A DNA stretch of 64,000 nt, taken from contig JADHYV010000053.1 in the NCBI GenBank assembly GCA_027604705.1, forward strand, positions 5,344 to 69,343, in the 5' to 3' direction. Position 1 is the stretch's first letter; each line of letters opens with the position of its first letter. Both the position numbers and the translations under genes were made by a program. Positions 52,461 to 64,000 of the stretch are shown here, piece after piece. Below the pieces are notes generated by a model. It had not been told where the DNA came from. It did no database searches and was given only the letters and a program-made list of their open reading frames with translations. The DNA is from Allomyces arbusculus. Its lineage: Eukaryota; Blastocladiomycota; Blastocladiomycetes; Blastocladiales; Blastocladiaceae.

Positions 52461-55400
52461 ATGCCGCGCCAACCGCCGCCCGGCCGTGCCGGCGCGTCGC
52501 GCACGCCCAACGGACCCAAGCAGCAGTCGCTCTTCACCTACTTTGGCCCGCGCTCCGCGTCCGCGACCCCGACACCGACCGACGGACCGACTTCGAGCCA
52601 GCACACGCTGCCCTCGTCGAGTCATTCCAACGCGCCGCCTACACCAACGCCGGCAGCACCACGGTCCAGGGGTCCGACTGGGCCGCAACCGTTGTCACCC
52701 GCCCCGCCAGCAGCGTCGCCCGGACTGGCAGGAGTTCCGTCATCGTTGCTTGCCGCCAGGTCGAGCAGGGCGGTGCCGCCGCCTGTGGAGGAGCCGGCAG
52801 CGACGCCCACACGACACCCCCGAGCAGCGTCGTCGGTGCGTGCCCAGGAATCGAATTCGGCAATGTTTCTTTGCGATCCAGATACTCATTTCCAGGTGTA
52901 CTTGTAGCGTTCGAAACGCAAGGTCATCATCAGCGACGACGAGGACGATCACGACGATCCCGCCGACCCATCGTTTGCGCCCGAGAAAATGGACGTCGAC
53001 CCGGACAGCGACGACGATCCGTTGCTGGCCATGGAGGCCGACTTTGACGACGATCTACTCGCCTCGAGTACGCGACCGGTCCATTTTGCGACGCGGAGCT
53101 GCTAGGTCTCACTGGTCTCACCCCTGTGAATAGTTCCGATTACTGATGTGGTCCCTCCACCGCCGCCCAAGCGGCCACGGCTTGAGTCCGCGACCCCGAC
53201 GCCCGTACGCTCTTGGCAACCGACAATGGCCAGCACCCCGACCGCGTCCGTCTCGACGACACCGCGCAACCCCTTCTCGACCGCCGCGACGCCGCGCGCG
53301 TCGAACACCGTAACGCCCAGGACATCTGCCACGACGACGCCGCAGTCGTCACGCGCGGGCTCGCCGCTCCTGCGCACGGCCGACGAGCGTAAGCGCGACC
53401 GCGCGGAAAAATTCCAGGAAACCAACAAGGCGACCTACGAGTGGCTCAAGGATATTCGTGACGCCGACGGCCGGCGGCCGGGCGAGCCCGATTACGATCC
53501 GGCGACGCTGTTTGTGCCCGAGTCGGCGTGGCGCAAGTTTTCCGAGTTTGAGCGCCAGTTTTGGACGGTCAAGTCCAAGTACTTTGGTTGGTATTCTCCG
53601 ACCCTCGTTTGCATTCATTTTCCGTGCTCAAGCTGACGTTGATGGCTCAACGTACCCAGACGCGGTCCTCTTCTTCAAAAAGGGCAAGTTTTACGAACTC
53701 TACGAGCGTGACGCCGACCTCGCGCACCGCGAGTTTGACCTGAAAATCTCCGACAATGGCCGCGGCGCCATGCGCATGGCGGGCGTGCCCGAGGCCACAT
53801 TCGACGAATGGGCGCTCAAGTTTGTCGCGCAGGGGCACAAGGTCGCGCGCGTCGACCAAATGGAGTCGGCCGCGGCCAAGGCCATGCGCGATCGCGCGAC
53901 GCCCGCGAAAAAGGATAAAGTCATTAAGCGCGAACTGACGGCGGTCCTCACGGCCGGCACACTCGTTGAGGCGCTCGGCGACCACGCGACGTATTGTATG
54001 GCGTTGGCGGAGGCGAAGGTGACGGAAACGGATGAGATGAGGATTGCCGTGGCGCTCGTGGATACCTCGACGGCGTCCATGTATGTGGCTGCGTTCATCG
54101 AGGACGCGGCGCGCGCGCGGCTTGAGACATTGCTCATGCAGGTGCAGCCAAGGGAGGTGGTTGTCGATAAGGGCCATCTTTCGCTCGCGACTAAGAAACT
54201 CGTGCAGGCGCTGTGCCCAACGGCCGCGTGGAACACGATCGCGTTCCCGTACGGCGACGTGCAGGCGCTGCACCCGTTCCAGTTCCTGGACGACAAGCCG
54301 CTGCCGCCGGTCCTTGCACGTGCCGTCGAGAACGACGACAGCGTCGTCCTGCAGGCCGTTGGTGGCCTCGCCATGTACCTGCAGCGGCTGAAACTCGACG
54401 CGCCGCTGACTGCCGCGGCCGCCCAGGGGATTCACGAGTACGATCTCGCCAACCTGGCCCGCACGCTCGTGCTCGACGGGGCCACGCTCGCCAACTTGCA
54501 CGTGCTCGACGGCGACCGCCCGCTCCTGTCGGTTCTCGACCGGTGCACGACGCCCATGGGCCGCCGCATGCTACGCACATGGGTCTGCCACCCATTACGT
54601 GGCGTCGCAGCCATCCGAACCCGGCAGCGCGCGATCGCCGCGCTCATGAACGCTGACGTCTCGTTCAAGGGGGTACCCGACCTCGACCGGCTCGTGGGCC
54701 GCGTGCGCATGAGGTGCTGTAAAGTCAAGGACTTTGTCGCATTGCTCAACGGCATGCAGCGCGCGGTCGATGCGATCGAGGGGCTTGCTGAGCTTCAGCC
54801 TGATTCGGACCGCGTGCAACAGCTCGTGGCCGGGTGCCCGCTCGAGACGGTCCGTGACCGGCTCGCGTTTTTCGGTGCGGCGTTCGATTCGGCACTGGCC
54901 GTACGCACCGGCACGATCGAGCCCCGCACGGGAGTGAACGCGGACCTTGATGCGGCGGCACAGGCTGTGCAGGCCGTGCACGACGCGCTCGCCGCGCACT
55001 TGATGACCGTTCGGCAACGGCACGGGATCAAACACGCGGTCTTCAAGGACGGCGGGTCCAAGGACCGCAACCAGATTGAAGTGCCTGCAGGGACCAAAGT
55101 GCCGCCGAACTGGAAGAAGACGTCGGGCACCAAGGCTGTCGACCGGTACCATTCGCCCGAAGTCGTGAAACTCAACCAACAGCTCTCCGAGGCCGAGGAG
55201 GTCAAGGCCGAAGTGGTTCGCGGCGCGACGGCGCAGATGTACGCGCAGTTTGCCGAGTCGGACGAGGTCTGGCGCGCGTTGTCCGCGACGGTCACGGAGC
55301 TGGATGTCTTGGTGGGACTCGCGCGCGCGGCAAGGGATAATGATTACACGTGTTTCCCGGAGATCGTGGACGCGGATGATGGCACCGCCGCGATTGATGT

Positions 55401-56271
55401 GCGCGATTTGCGGCACCCGAGTTTTGGGCCGGACGCCGGGTTTATTCCGAACGATGTGACGCTCGGCGGTGGCGACGAGACTCCGAGCGCGATGATTTTG
55501 ACGGGGCCGAACATGGGCGGTACGTTCGCGCTCGTTCCTCTCCGTTGCTTGCGCCACTCTCACTGACCTCGAATCTATTCGTGTTGTCCAGGCAAATCGA
55601 CCATTCAGCGCTCGCTTGGCCTCGCTATCATCCTCGCACAGCTCGGCAGCCCGATCCCTGCGACCTCCTGCCGCCTGTCACCCTACGACGCTGTCTACAC
55701 GCGCATCGGCGCGCGCGATAATCTCGTGCTCGGCATGTCGACGCTCATGGTCGAACTGCACGAAGCCTCGCGGATCTTGCGCAACGCGACCCCACGGTCG
55801 CTCGTGCTCATGGACGAACTCGGCCGTGGCACGTCCACGTTTGACGGGCACGCGATCGCGCTCGCCACCTTACACGACCTGGCCCTCCACGCCCGTTCAG
55901 GCGTCGTCTTCGCCACGCATTACCACGGCTTAACGGCGGAACTGCCGACCAAATTGGTGCAGAACGCGCATATGGCGTGTGTCGAGGATCCGGAGACGAA
56001 GGAGGTCACGTTCTTGTATAAGTTGGTGCCCGGCGCGTGCCCACGGTCGCACGGGATGAATGTGGCCCGGATGGCCGGGGTGCCCGAGACCGTCGTTGAG
56101 CATGCGGAGAAAGTCGCGGCCGAGTTTGAGGCCAAGCACGGCGAGGCGATAGAGGTGGGCAAGGGTGAGATCGGGTTGGCCGAGTTGGCCGCGGTCGCGG
56201 CGCTGTTTGCGGGGGAGCAGGCGCCGGATTTGGATACGGTCAGGATGGTGCGGCGCGGGCTCGCCATGTAG
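52461..56271 (+). CDS. MSH6: DNA mismatch repair protein Msh6 (MutS homologue)
   Basis: Partner of Msh2 in MutS-alpha, which recognises base mismatches and small loops. Exons 52461-52835, 52908-53067, 53134-53586, 53660-55519 and 55592-56271 give 1175 residues. The N-terminus carries a PCNA-binding PIP box (QQSLFTYF), then a Pro/Ser/Thr-rich disordered region with an NLS-like RSKRKVIISDDED. MutS domain I starts EFERQFWTVKSKYFDAVLFF and has the mismatch-wedge Phe-x-Glu in GKFYELYERDADLAH. Core and clamp domains follow (LDRCTTPMGRRMLRTWVCHP). The ATPase has Walker A TGPNMGGKST split by the last intron, LVLMDELGRGTSTFDGHAIA (Walker B), and VFATHYHGL. The gene ends with a helix-turn-helix dimerisation segment. 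All introns are 66-73 nt. Confidence 0.95.
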
Positions 56272-57108
56272 GCGCGGAGCCGTGGGTCGCGTTGCGGTTG
56301 TATTATCGGTAGTACTCGCCGTGGGTGTGCGGGCGTGATGTGTACCATGGATACCAGTCGTGGCGAGCCGGACAATGTGAATTAGCGTCTCTTGGCGGGT
56401 ATGACGGCCCATTTGGTTCGGCTTTGCGATGAGAACCTCCCTCCACGCGTTTCTCGCCCCACCCGCCTCGAACACCATAACTCCCGCAGCTGGTACACGC
56501 GTTGAGCATGCTATGTAATAAGTGGACCCAAGAAGCCAAACAAGAGAAATCGACTGCGAACGGATCGAGAGGTGCTCCTCGTCCTCATTCAAAACCGGCA
56601 CCGCCGCTCCACTCGTGCATATGCACACGGAGTATTCGCCACCAGGCGCCACGAGTCTGGCCCTGGCTGTCGTTGCAAAAGCGCTGCGCCCCTGGCTCGA
56701 GGACCAGGATAATCATAGCTTTCCGATTGTTGAAATCCGCAAATTGTCCCCTTACCATTTTTGTGAGCCGCCTTTTTCACGCCCTTACCCTCCGTCGCTT
56801 GTTTGCCAAGGTTCTCGCTTACTTATCCACTTGAGAGCGGCGCAGAGGACGTGCTGTCAGGTTGCCAGCGGATCACGATGACGAGGCTCAGAATAAGGCT
56901 TGTGAATACGCTTCGCATCGTCCTATCACGATGAGTGGGTTGTCGACAGCAATCAACACAAGACTCAGGGCTATACTTCGCGCATACATGTTGCATCTTG
57001 AGACGACGTCTGGCCGAACTCAACTGCGTCCCTGACGGGTGACACGCATAAATCATATCTGGTTCGTGCGAAACCGGGCATCTATTTCAATACTTTGAAC
57101 TGTGCACT
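56272..57108. other. intergenic region between convergent MSH6 and MFS 1
   Basis: About 840 bp. No gene or RNA was recognised. Confidence 0.4.
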
Positions 57109-59060
57109 TCAGTGCTCGCCTTTACGCGCCGCTCCAGTGACCGGGCCGGTCGCCGCGACAAGATCGTCCGACGACGAATGGCTCGGAGATCGCTCTCCAG
57201 CGGGCATGACCACCATCGTCGGCTCCACCACGTCGGATCGCGACACGGCTGTAGCGGCGTCCGCCGGTGGCGTGCGGCAGTGCCGCCAGTAGTACCACAC
57301 GTACAGGATCATGATCGCCACGGCGAACCCCGAGAAAATGACCATGGGCAGGATCAGCCCGCCGACACTGTAGAGCTGGCTCGAAATGATGGGACCTGGT
57401 GTGTCGAATCCAAGGTCAGAACCGGCTCGTTCACACGAAAATTGGAGAAGGTCAGAACCGTACCAATGAACATGGACAGGCCAAATGCCAAGTTGAAGAG
57501 CCCATAGACCATGCCCGACGCGGCCGGGTACTTGTGCGCGACGACGGATCCCATGTCGGGCAGTGGCGGCGTCAGCGGGACGGCAAACACACACCCGAAC
57601 GCAATTAGCACGGCAATGCACGCGCCCATTGTCGTGGGCAACGTGATGAGTGGCACGCAAATGGCGGCAAGGACAAGACCGACGATCATGATCAGGTGCT
57701 TCGAGTAGCGGTCGCAGAAATAGCCAACTGTGAACGATGTGAGCGGGGATCAGTTGGGCGGTCCGTGCGAGAGAATGGGGAGGAAAAAAAGGCTGCGGTG
57801 AGCGTACCGATTGGCCCGACAATAATATTCGGCACACCAATCGCCAGGAATAGGTACCCGTTCTCGGCCACGGTCGTGTCAAACGTTTCCGTCAAGTAGG
57901 GCGGCAACACCGGCTCGAACCCCGTGAGAATTGACGACATGACCACGACGGCGAGACAATTGACCCAAATCGCCGGTTCGCGCAGCAGCACCATCAGCGG
58001 CGGAATCACTTCGTCATGGGCCACACTGCTCTCGCCCGCGCCCGCCGCCGAAGTCTCCTTGACCTTTTCTACGTCGTCCGAATCGACATCCAATGCGACC
58101 GCTGCTGCAGCCTGGTCGCGCCGACGCTGTTGCCGCTTGGCGGCCATAGCCGGCCGCTCATCGACAAACAACCGCAGAACGAGGACCAGGACCGAGACGA
58201 TGGCGAACAGGTAGTACGGCGTGTGCTGGCCGAGATGATCAAACAGGGTCCCGCCCAGCGATGGGCCGAGCAAGTTGCCAGCGCTCATGCCGGACATAAC
58301 GATGCCCATGGTCGCGCCGAGCTGGTTGGCTGGGAACACGTCGGAAATGAGTGCTAGTCCAACGGTCCAGTTGCCGGCACCGGCGACGCCCTGGATGAAC
58401 CGAACGACGAGGTAGTGCCAGTATTCGGTGCAAAGCAGGAACAGGAGCGAGGCGACGCCGAGGGCCGCGAGGGAAATGATAATAGGCCCTTTCCGGTCCT
58501 GGCGCCGGTCGGAAATGAGGCCAAAAACGGGCGTGGTGATGAGCAGGCCCGCGGCTGTTGATGAGAGGAACGTTTCGTCAGTCTCTCCCGCCAAAGCGAC
58601 GCGAGAAATGGCTCAAGGAGTGCGCACCGTAGGCGCCGACGAGATAGCCCGTGTATTGTGGTCCGAGCCGCAACTGCTCTTGGACAATGTACGGCAGAAT
58701 CGGGATCACGCCACTGTAAATCAAGATGTCTAAATGCCGCCATTCCGCCATTCAGGGTCAATCAAAAGAGCCCACTGCAGAGGTGATTTTATCGTGTAAA
58801 TGGAGACCTCCTCCACCCATCCATTCACGGGTTGAGGCGGCCGTCATGACAACGTTGCGAAATGGCTTACCGACAAACACGACGAGCGTGACCATTGTCA
58901 CAATCATCCATGGGCGACTGCGCAATGGCAACTGCGTGTTGCTGGTGCGATTCATGGCGGCGTCGGCGGAGGTGACGGGTTCTGCCTCGTTGACGACAGG
59001 TACGAGCCGGTGGTTGTGGTCGAAGTTTGGGGACGGCGGTACTGGGCCGTCTGTCGTCAT
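57109..59060 (-). CDS. MFS transporter, SLC18/VMAT-like (copy 1)
   Basis: Twelve-span major facilitator membrane transporter resembling vesicular amine transporters; the substrate is unknown. Start proposed at 59060 (MTTDGPVPPSPNFDHNHRL). The first exon ends after RSRPWMIVTMVTLVVFVG (TM1) at 58871. A second exon (about 58733-58626) gives VIPILPYIVQEQLRLGPQYT and GYLVGAYG (TM2). The long exon (about 58575-57812) has the MFS motif A-like GLISDRRQDRKGPII and NWTVGLALISDVFPANQLGA, TM3-8 and a charged central loop. Later exons give YFCDRYSKHLIMIVGLVLAA, LPDMGSVVAHKYPAASGMVY and SQLYSVGGLILPMVIFSGFA. The C-terminal tail ends at 57109. The ILPYIVQEQL and AGNWTVGLAL blocks are close to identical in copies 2 and 3. 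Confidence 0.82.
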
Positions 59061-59872
59061 GATGGGCGAGTCGTCGGGCGAGAATGCAACTTGCAACAAG
59101 TTGTTGGTCGTCGTCGTCCGAGCAGCGAGCCGTTTGCGCCGAGTAGATGGTCGAGAGCCCAGTACTTGCCGTTGATCGTCGTGTTGGTACTGCTGGAACG
59201 AGCAGCGCTGATGCTTTCGTCGCAGACCGGAAGTCCCTGATGTCGTGGGAGCGAGAGAATATAAGGGCGAGACAGGGAGGTCTGGGCATTTTTTGACCAA
59301 CAGACGGAAATGCTGCAATGGGTTGCAAAGTCGCGCGCCATGATCTGTTGTCGATCCGCTGGCGATCCGAGGCTGACGGCGGAACTGGGCGGAGGGGCTG
59401 GCTGGCTGACCACGTCGTTGTTTTCCCTTGCATGCGCCCGCCCCATTCTCTCATCGAAATTTCTCGAAGCATTCTGCTGTCTGTCACATCGTCACGAGTT
59501 TGCATCAAGTGAGAGCACGCCAGCGGACGGGCCAACTCTTGGTCGCGGAGGTCGAGATCATGTTGTGGCAGAGTCCTGCTCCACGATCAAGGATGACAGC
59601 TGTCGTGATGTTTGAATGATATTTGACCCTCGCATCAACTTCCAGATCTGTGACGCTGCCTTGTGCAAGCAGAGGCCGACCATGGCCGACGACGACATGC
59701 CGAGGGTCAAAATGGCGCGCGCACCATGGATTCACGAATTAGTTGTGCACGCGGCATGATTCTCCAGACAGCAGCAACACTGCTGCATTCATGACAGGGC
59801 AACATTTGCAAACGAAATGTGTATCTTTTACGTGTTTTCTTGCCCACCTTGACCACCTGCGCCGCGATCCGA
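59061..59872. other. intergenic region, MFS copy 1 promoter side
   Basis: About 810 bp between the start of MFS 1 and the 3' end of MFS 2. Nothing recognised. Confidence 0.4.
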
Positions 59873-61823
59873 TCAGCAAGCGACGGCTACCCGCTCACCG
59901 GAGGTGCGCATACTGCGAGCAAGTGATACACGTGGCAAACACGGAACCGTATCTTCAGCGTGCGGCGCATGAACTCCGGCAGCTGCTGGCACGCGGCAGT
60001 ACCGCCAGTAGTACCAACAGTAGAGAACCATGATCGCGATGGCGATGCCCGAGAAGATGCCCGTGGGCAACAGCAGCCCGCCGACGCTGTAGAGCTGGCT
60101 CGAAATGATGGGGCCTATGAACGACGGGACGAAAATCGTGGTCAGGAGTATCAGAAAAGAATGGAAGTTGAGCCTTGCGAGTGCGCGTACCAATGAACAA
60201 GGCAACGGCAAATGAGACGTTGAACAGGCCGTAAACGATCCCCGACGCGCCCGGATACTTGCGCTCAACGACAGAACCCATGTCGGGCAGGACTGGCGTC
60301 AAAGGAACGGCAAACACGCATCCAAACACGATCAGCACGGCAATGCACGCACCCAGCGTGGTGGGCAGCGTGATGAGCGGCACGGAAATGGCGACGAGCG
60401 CGAGGCCAGCGATCATAATCAAGTGGCTCGAGTACCGATCGCAAAGGTAGCCCACTGCGAAAACTTCGCGTCAATTGCAAAATGACAACGTCAGGAGGAT
60501 GAAACAAGAACGAATGTGGCGCGCATACCAATAGGTCCAAGAAAAATATTCGGCACACCAATCGGCAAGAACAAGTATCCGTTTTCAGCCACGGTCGTCT
60601 CAAACCTTTCCGTCAAATATGGCGGCAGAACAGGCTCGAGTCCAATATTGATCGACGACATAGCCACGACCGCGACACAATTGACCCAAATCGCCGGTTC
60701 GCGCAGCAGCGCCAGAATCGACGGGTTTGCGTCGTCTTTCGGGCCAGTGACCAAGCTGTCGCGCTCCTCCTTCGCGTCCGTGCAAGAAACGGCCAGCGTC
60801 GACTCAGACTCGCGCCGTCGCTGCGCCTGCTTCTTGGCAGACATGGCCGGCCGCTCGTCCACAAACAATCGAAACAGCAGGACAGCAATTGTCACGGCCG
60901 CGAACAAGTAATACGGCGTTCGCTGCCCAAGATGGTCAAACAACGTTCCGCCGAGCGAAGGGCCGAGGAGGTTGCCCGCGCTCAGGCCAGACATGACGAT
61001 CCCCATGCTCGCGCCGAGCTGGTTCGCTGGGAATACGTCCGCGACGAGCGCAAGTCCGACGGTCCAGTTTCCGGCCGCGGCGAACCCTTGGATGAGCCGA
61101 ACGAGAAGATAGTGCCAGAAGTTGGTGCAGAGCAGAAACAGCAGCGAGGCAGCGGCGAGCGCGGCGAGAGACACGACGATTGGCCATTTCCGGTCCTTGG
61201 CACGATCCGAAACGACGCCAAAAATGGGCGTCGCAATCAGAAGGCTAGCGGCTATAGGTCCGCGATAACGGATGGTTGTCAATTGACTTCAAGAAGAACG
61301 TTCGGCCGAATTGAACGCGGAATAAAGACGCACCGAACGCGCCAACAAGATAACCCGTATACTCGGGCCCGAGCTGCAGCTGTTCTTGCACAATGTACGG
61401 CAGGATCGGCACCACGCCGCTATAGATCAAGGCGTCTACGCAAAGAAAGACAGGTCGGTGCCAATCAAAGGGATGTTCATGGCAGCAAGCGCAGGAGTGC
61501 GTGGTTCGGCGTTGCTCTGCGCATGGGGCTGATTCACAAGAGGTCGCATTCGGCCGCAACCATTGTGATAGTGGCCGTGATGACTCTGCTCGAGCGGTCA
61601 ACGCACCCACAAAAATGACAAGCGTCACCATAGCCACAATCATCCATGGGCGACTGCGCAGTGCTGGTCGTGGGTGTGCTGCGTCGTCGTCAGGAAACAC
61701 CGTTGCGTCGTCTGTCGTGGATGCTCCATGAACGAGTGTCGATTCAACAGAAACTGGAGCGACGAGAGGCGCGAGCTGCTCGGGGCTCGACGATCGGGAC
61801 TCGAGGCTGTCGGAGGTGGACAT
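59873..61823 (-). CDS. MFS transporter, SLC18/VMAT-like (copy 2)
   Basis: Same exon plan as copy 1. Start proposed at 61823 (MSTSDSLESRSSSPEQLAPL); an in-frame ATG at 61847 is an alternative. TM1 is RSRPWMIVAMVTLVIFVGAL. The second exon gives DALIYSGVVPILPYIVQEQL and GPEYTGYLVGAFGASL. The long exon has IATPIFGVVSDRAKDRKWPI, AAGNWTVGLALVADVFPANQ and LGASMGIVMSGLSAGNLLGP; then VGYLCDRYSSHLIMIAGLAL, LPDMGSVVERKYPGASGIVY and SSQLYSVGGLLLPTGIFSGI. The C-terminal tail (VPAAAGVHAPHAEDTVPCLP) differs completely from copy 1 and ends at 59873. Tandem with copies 1 and 3 in the same orientation. Confidence 0.82.
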
Positions 61824-62510
61824 GTCGGTGGCAGTGCGAGCACGCATTCGCTCGACGTTTGCAAGTATGCGGAGCGTGAGGAACTGCGACTTGCTGCAAC
61901 AGGCTCTTCCAGACCCAAGGCGCGTTGTGACAGGCTGGCCGGGCTTGCGTCGAGATCTTGATCACGGTTCAAGTCGAGCGGCGAGGAGGAGTGACGCTGA
62001 CATGCGGTACGGGCGTGCCATGCCCGGTGCTGATCGCGCCCTCCCTTCGACGAGCGGACGAGGAACACTAGCGGTTACGGCGCCGACGCGATCCGAGTTG
62101 GGCGGCAGAAGTGCAGAAGCGCGACCGCGACGAGCTGGCGACCTCTGGCAAGAGTTGGTCGGCGCGAGCGGCGCATAAACGGGGGCGACACGCCGTCAGT
62201 CAGCTCACGTCCCAATCGTATTTGCACGCCATCCTTTATGGAGGATGCACGGGCGGCTCTGGTGGCTGCTGCTTTTACCTTGCGGTGAGTCGAACCCTGA
62301 CTGGACTGGGCTGAGCCGAATATGGCAACTCAAGAGGACCACAGCGCCGCTGAGGAATGTGAACTTTCCGCCTTCCCCATTCCAGCCAACGATCATCAGC
62401 CAGCTTCATGCATGAGAACACCACGCGGCGTCACGCGGCGGCGCCGATTCACCACGACTCCGCCCAGGTGCACCGAGACACTTGTCTATTTCCGCCCACG
62501 ACCAATACTC
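61824..62510. other. intergenic region between MFS copies 2 and 3
   Basis: About 690 bp with the promoter of copy 2. No other feature seen. Confidence 0.4.
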
Positions 62511-64000
62511 TCACACATTGCCGAGAGCCGCGGCCGGCGGTGCAAGCTCTGCTGGCGCTGCATCAGTCTGGGACGGGCGCCAGTGATACTTGCGGTAATA
62601 CCAAATGTAGAGGAACATGACGCACGCCGTCGTGCCAGAAAACAACCCCATGGACGCCATGAGGCCGCCAGCTTCATAGAGCAAACTCGACACGATCGGA
62701 CCTATCAGTCGAGAACTTCTTGGTTAGAAAATAGTTTGGAGCGGAGACAGAAGATATGAACTAGGAAACCCAGTACCGATGAACATGCTCACGGCAAATG
62801 AGACGTTGAAGCACGCGTACACTTGTCCCGATGCGGCCGGGTACTTGCGCGCGACCACGTCGCCCATGTCCGGCAGTGTCGGGGTCATTGCAATGGGCAA
62901 GATTATGCCGACTGCGAGAAACACGGCAATGCACGCGGGCAGCGACGTGGGCAGGGCCAGGGTCGGGCTCGCAATCGTGGTCAGCGCCAGCCCGAGAATC
63001 ATGATCCGGTGTCGCGAGTACCGGTCGCAGAGCCAACCGACTGAAGTATTAGGTGGAGAGTGTTTGTGAGCATATGGGGTCTCTCTCAAACGAAAACAGG
63101 CAAAGGCCACGCACCAAACGGTCCAACAAACAACTCGGGCAGCCCGAGCGCGAGAAACATGAACCCATTTTGCGCGACTGACGTGCCGAACCGCGCCGTG
63201 AGCCACGGCGGCAGCACCGGCTCGAGACCCGACATGACCGACCCTTCCAGTACGACAGCGAGGCAATTGACCCACACCGCGGGTTCACGCAGCAGCACGC
63301 GCAGCGGCGGCACCGTATCGTCGAGCATTGCGGAGTTGCTGCCCATGGTCGCTGCGCGGCGTTGTTTTTTGGCCGCAATCGCCGGGTGCTCATCGACGAC
63401 GAGCCGCAAAATCAAAACGAGAATCGAGAGCGCCGTGAACACGTAGTAGGGCGAGTGCGGGCCGAGTGCCGCGTACAGTCCACCGCCAATCGCAGGTCCG
63501 AGAAGGTTGCCCGAGCTGAGCCCAGCCATGACGGTGCCCATGGTCGCTCCAAGCTGGTTGGCCGGGAACACGTCGCTGATCAGGGCCAGACCGACAGTCC
63601 AGTTGCCAGCGGCAGCAACACCTTGCAGCAGTCGAACAGCGACGTAGTGCCAGTATTCGGAGCAAACGAGGAACAGCAGCGACGCGGCGGTCAGGCCGCC
63701 AAGCGACATGACGATAGGCCACTTGCGGTCGTGCATTCGGTCGGAGACGAGGCCAAAAACGGGAGTTGCGAGAAGCATGCCTCCAGCTGATATTTTGGGA
63801 GCATCAACAGGGTTGATCAGGATTTTTTAGACTGTGGGAAAAGCGGTGGAGTGCACAGGAATGAACAAACCGTAGGCGCCGACAAGATAGCCAGTGTATT
63901 TCGGGCCGAGCCCAAACTGGTCCTGAACGATAGTCGGCAGGATCGGGATGACGGCCGCGTAAACAAAAATATCTGTCGTCGGCACCCGTGGTCAGATTCT
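62511..64000 (-). CDS. MFS transporter, SLC18/VMAT-like (copy 3, 5' end off right edge)
   Basis: Third tandem copy; TM1 and the N-terminus lie beyond the right edge. Visible from the edge inward are FVYAAVIPILPTIVQDQFGL, GPKYTGYLVGAYG, the long exon with LATPVFGLVSDRMHDRKWPI, AAGNWTVGLALISDVFPANQ and LGATMGTVMAGLSSGNLLGP, then WVNCLAVVLEGSVMSGLEPV. The last exons give VGWLCDRYSRHRIMILGLAL, LPDMGDVVARKYPAASGQVY and SSLLYEAGGLMASMGLFSGT, ending at 62511. The central cytosolic loop is shorter than in copy 1. The transport substrate is unknown; expansion of this family suggests amine or toxin efflux, which is inference. Confidence 0.78.

Noticed and set aside
1-64000. CRISPR arrays, bacterial operons, LTR or Polinton-type elements
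   Set aside because: No regularly spaced short repeats, Shine-Dalgarno-led gene runs, reverse transcriptase, integrase or capsid motifs were seen. The 13-, 41-, 66- and 73-bp repeats are plain tandem repeats.

Overview
This 64 kb window looks like nuclear DNA of a GC-rich, early-diverging (zoosporic-type) fungus, perhaps a blastocladiomycete such as Allomyces or Catenaria. The basis is typically fungal genes (Spb4, Rix1, Tvp18, Uaf30-like, Qcr8, Idh1, Cdc43), many short introns of about 50-110 nt with GTACG-type donors, strong GC bias at third codon positions, and compact genes with TATA-like boxes 65-100 nt upstream of start codons. The species is inferred, not proven. There is no CRISPR, operon or other bacterial feature.

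Layout. 1-2040: a GRDP-like protein (minus, runs off the left edge). 3887-6292: rRNA helicase SPB4 (minus), divergent from a three-finger C2H2 protein (6566-7761). 8343-8899: a Gln/Ser-repeat protein with a frame switch. 9360-9445: an 86-bp hAT-type MITE with perfect 16-bp inverted ends and an 8-bp target duplication. 10359-27137: mostly one expanded family of BTB/POZ-BACK-like genes, with three fairly whole copies and four broken copies. Two copies are followed on the same strand by nucleoporin-like FG/FSF repeats. Inside this stretch lie RIX1/PELP1 (12249-14500) and TVP18 (14725-15713).

27561-31362: COA6, a DEK_C plus double-SWIB (UAF30-like) protein, and mitochondrial NAD-isocitrate dehydrogenase IDH1. 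31984-38744: a tandem array of four head-to-tail copies (two decayed or partly decayed) of a secreted beta-trefoil-lectin-like protein with an unrecognised Cys-rich C-terminal domain. 39298-41155: a secreted metallophosphoesterase. 42312-43872: TMEM14 and QCR8. 44084-46940: a lower-GC island that starts with a degenerate tRNA-Pro-like sequence and contains a 73-bp tandem repeat and a probable pRiA4b-like ORF. 47874-48299: Yippee. 49323-50910: GGTase-I beta (CDC43). 52461-56271: MSH6. 57109-64000: three tandem SLC18/VMAT-like MFS transporters, the last one cut by the right edge.

Functional themes are 60S ribosome biogenesis (SPB4, RIX1), Pol I or chromatin (SWIB protein), mitochondrial respiration (IDH1, COA6, QCR8), secretory or Golgi functions (TVP18, lectin array, phosphatase), and two fast-evolving tandem families (BTB and lectin) in which duplication and decay are visible. 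Exon coordinates were worked out by hand from splice motifs and frame, and should be read as models.
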